64,000 bases of DNA from Bacteroidota bacterium (GTDB lineage Bacteria > Bacteroidota > Bacteroidia > Chitinophagales > Chitinophagaceae): NCBI GenBank assembly GCA_023437225.1, contig JAEZGS010000016.1, positions 186,001-250,000 on the forward strand. Reading direction: 5' to 3'. The translations under genes and the position numbers were made by a program. This document shows, in pieces, positions 61,668-64,000 of the stretch; within the stretch, counting starts at the first letter, position 1; each line of letters begins with the position of its first letter. Below the pieces are notes generated by a model that searched no databases, was not told the origin of the DNA, and saw only the letters and a list, made by a program, of their open reading frames with translations.

Positions 61668-64000
61668 ATGCCAAAACTTTTTACCCTCGTTTTCGCAGTC
61701 CTTTGCTTTTCCAACCAATTAAGTGCCCAATATGATCAAACGCGCAAGGACGTACCTGCAAAAGATGATTATAGGCTATACGATCTGAGCGAAGTGATCC
61801 CACCCAATGCATCGGTTGTAAACATCGAAAGTTATTCAAATGGATGGTTTGCACTGTTGCAGGTGTCAAATCTCAGGGCAAGCAGTTACAGGGTTCTAAA
61901 GCTTTTAAGAAATGGATTGGTTGATCCTTCATACGGCAACGGCGGGTTATCTTATGCGGCGATATTTGAACACGAGCCGCAGATGAAGGTCATGAGCGAT
62001 GGAAGGGTAGTGCTTGCAATGCCGGTATTTGATTACGCTGTATCCAGCATGATCCCGGTAGTTTATGTGCTGAACAATAAGGGGCAGTTCGATACAGGCT
62101 TTGGAGATAACGGGCGACTTTTGTTGACACAACATGTTTTGGATTGGGCGGGGGAACAGTTCAATCGCCTGGAGGTTATCGGTACTGAAATCTACCTTGG
62201 ACTTACTTCTATAAACAATGAACAGCAGCAGTTGGATCTTAAGGTGGTAAAGATCACTGGCAACGGTGTTCCGGACTTAAAATTCGGGAATGCCGGAGTT
62301 TTTACATTTCGAACCACATTTCATGAAGGAGATGAGGTTCAGATCGAAAACGCTGGGGTGGAATCGATTCTCGGGGACAACACTGGCAATCTTAAAATCT
62401 CCCTGCGATATACCATATACTCTCCTTATCAAAATATTACCACAACAAACAAATATATTCTTGGATTATTAAAGAACGGTAAAACGGATGAGGCATTTGG
62501 AAAAAATGGTAAAGTTGAACTCCCGATTAGCGGTGAAATCTTTATGGATCCATCGGGTCATCTTTTTGTTATTGACCGAAGTGAAACGTTTCGAATAATG
62601 AAACTGAGTGCTAATGGCGCGATAGATACAGATTATGGAGTCAAAACCTCTGACTTCACGCTGGATCTGCCAGTGGGACCAGAACATTCGAAGATCTCCA
62701 AAGCTGTTGAATTTGATGGTCATTATTTTTATATCCATAAAAGCGCCGACAAACTGATTAAAGTTGACAAGGATGTAAACATTGTTAAAACCTTTGGTTC
62801 AAATGGAGCATTGCAATTAGAAACCGGCTTCAACCATTGCTTACTCGCTAATAAATTAATGGTATTAACGCCTCGCACATGGAATGCATTTGTCTATGAA
62901 GCAGAGCATGGTAAAAAGAGGATCGTCAAGAAGCTTAAATATTCTACCGGCTATACTTCTGCTGTGATGCGGGTGTTTGATAAATGGAGCAATTCTTATC
63001 TTTTCTTTGCCACTGAGGGAGAAACTTCTACGATAATACGCAAGTATGATGTCCATGGAAAGCAGGTCCGATCCTTTGGTCAAGCCGGCGAATTGAAATT
63101 GTCTGCAAGTGTTGGAAGAGCCATTCTTGCGAAAGTTGCGGGCGATAAATTACTTGTTCTCACGAATACTTTCAAAGGAGGTTACCTTACTTCTTACTCT
63201 GCAAAAAGCGGAGCAACCTTGTCTTCTACTAGTGTTGAATTGCCTCATGACCATTGGCTCGATGGAGTTAGCTTTCTAAATAACGGAAGCTTTATTGTGT
63301 CCGACGAAGTGCATTTTTATAAATTCAAAAAAGATGGAAAATACGATCGGAGTTTTGGAACAAATGGTTCACTCTATACGGATATAAATAACGTTACTTT
63401 CCTTCCGGATGGGAAGTACTTACAAGTAACGAATGGACGTCTCTATCGATATCTTGCAAACGGAGAACCGGACCTATCTTCCGGAATTCCATCACTGAAC
63501 TTTAGCAGCGAACTTGAAGAAGCGCTTCAGCGCAATGGAATGGATGTTGAAGTCTGGAATAAACTGGCCGTCGACAAAGACCAGAACGTGTACATTCTTT
63601 TTGAAGGTACACTTGATTATTTGCAGTCCCTTCATTTGATCTTAAAGATTGATCCCCTCGGAAAAATTGATTCAGGCTTCGGTGAAAACGGGTTTAAGAA
63701 AATATACTTTGGGACAGGTCGACAAAATGCACAAGTGCTGGTGCCTACTGATGATGGCTTGTTGTACCTGGCTCAATCTAATTATTACGGTATGCAAACT
63801 TATTCCATCGCCAAAATTAACCGGGACGGTGATCTCGATGCTCAATTTGGAGATAACGGCACGTATACTGAAAAAAGATTTTATGCGAGCATCATACCAC
63901 AGAAGTTGTATGGCTATAATCAAAGCGTAGAGCTGTTGGGCTCGATCAATAATTTAGGATTTACTGTGACATTTAAAGATAGGCGAAGAGAATACCTGCC
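61668..64000 (+). CDS. Secreted delta-60 repeat protein (3' end outside window)
   Basis: An open frame of at least 777 codons runs off the right edge. It begins with a signal peptide (cleavage near 'NQLSAQ', residue 21). The rest holds repeated units ending in a D-x-x-FG-x-NG motif: 'DPSYGNGG', 'DTGFGDNGR', 'DEAFGKNGK', 'DRSFGTNGS', 'DSGFGENGF', 'DAQFGDNGT' and others. This is the delta-60 repeat, which folds as beta-propeller-like blades. In Bacteroidota such proteins are often large surface or secreted proteins ending in a type IX sorting signal, but the C-terminus is not visible here. Confidence 0.88.
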   Translation, partial: MPKLFTLVFAVLCFSNQLSAQYDQTRKDVPAKDDYRLYDLSEVIPPNASVVNIESYSNGWFALLQVSNLRASSYRVLKLLRNGLVDPSYGNGGLSYAAIFEHEPQMKVMSDGRVVLAMPVFDYAVSSMIPVVYVLNNKGQFDTGFGDNGRLLLTQHVLDWAGEQFNRLEVIGTEIYLGLTSINNEQQQLDLKVVKITGNGVPDLKFGNAGVFTFRTTFHEGDEVQIENAGVESILGDNTGNLKISLRYTIYSPYQNITTTNKYILGLLKNGKTDEAFGKNGKVELPISGEIFMDPSGHLFVIDRSETFRIMKLSANGAIDTDYGVKTSDFTLDLPVGPEHSKISKAVEFDGHYFYIHKSADKLIKVDKDVNIVKTFGSNGALQLETGFNHCLLANKLMVLTPRTWNAFVYEAEHGKKRIVKKLKYSTGYTSAVMRVFDKWSNSYLFFATEGETSTIIRKYDVHGKQVRSFGQAGELKLSASVGRAILAKVAGDKLLVLTNTFKGGYLTSYSAKSGATLSSTSVELPHDHWLDGVSFLNNGSFIVSDEVHFYKFKKDGKYDRSFGTNGSLYTDINNVTFLPDGKYLQVTNGRLYRYLANGEPDLSSGIPSLNFSSELEEALQRNGMDVEVWNKLAVDKDQNVYILFEGTLDYLQSLHLILKIDPLGKIDSGFGENGFKKIYFGTGRQNAQVLVPTDDGLLYLAQSNYYGMQTYSIAKINRDGDLDAQFGDNGTYTEKRFYASIIPQKLYGYNQSVELLGSINNLGFTVTFKDRRREYL

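Overview
The window is chromosomal DNA from a Gram-negative member of the Bacteroidota, most likely the Chitinophagaceae. The evidence is TAnnTTTG-type -7 promoter elements instead of sigma-70 boxes, KDO synthesis (kdsA), families typical of this phylum (DUF5683, the HU-CCDC81 protein, PorT-like barrels, a Nudix-type AraR, split transketolase, MoaC-MoaB fusion), many lipoproteins, and a futalosine-pathway menaquinone gene (mqnE). I see no rRNA, tRNA, CRISPR, insertion sequence, integrase or phage gene. Coding density is high. The longest gene-free stretch is about 270 bases (5044-5316), and it holds two terminators and a degenerate repeat tract.

Layout. 1-8.5 kb: the end of a truncated hypothetical gene, aconitase, a PspC-like protein, a DUF4382 lipoprotein, kdsA, an SDR-type threonine dehydrogenase, a DUF1080 protein and an Rrf2 regulator. 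8.5-12.5 kb: a minus-strand block of metal-dependent hydrolase, parA, parB, DUF5683 and dapB. 12.5-18.8 kb: a flavin reductase, a membrane metallophosphoesterase, two outer-membrane proteins and lon. 18.8-26.5 kb: an HU/CCDC81-SPOR-like protein, a small membrane protein, FKBP and serine deaminase, a small plug-like protein, fasciclin, mqnE, a CNT nucleoside transporter and thioredoxin. 26.5-39.5 kb: dnaE, an NlpC/P60 lipoprotein, a flippase, an M1 peptidase, an orphan peptide-binding lipoprotein, a lipoprotein MsrA, a MutS2-like ATPase without Smr domain, and a CBS protein. 39.5-42.4 kb: moaCB and moeA, facing a Crp/Fnr regulator with FNR-like cysteines.

42.4-54.4 kb is a complete L-arabinose locus. 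The minus strand runs araR (Nudix-like repressor), an operator palindrome, araB, araD, araA, a sodium/sugar symporter, a hairpin, the two transketolase halves and a HAD protein. Divergently, the plus strand carries a lipoprotein aldose epimerase and a GH51 arabinofuranosidase. Together they would release arabinose from polysaccharide, import it, convert it to xylulose-5-phosphate and feed the pentose phosphate pathway.

54.4-61.5 kb holds two adjacent histidine kinases: a REC-HisKA-HATPase protein and a 1956-residue soluble hybrid kinase with nine tandem 92-residue HAMP units. The window ends inside a long secreted delta-60-repeat protein.

The most useful non-gene signals are: a recurring TAnnTTTG-N4-ATG arrangement that implies leaderless mRNAs; degenerate 7-8-nt repeat tracts that tend to sit between converging genes; the AraR operator; a hairpin dividing the arabinose operon; and a possible ~50-nt promoter-to-terminator transcript after lon. 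I found no clearly new multi-gene system.
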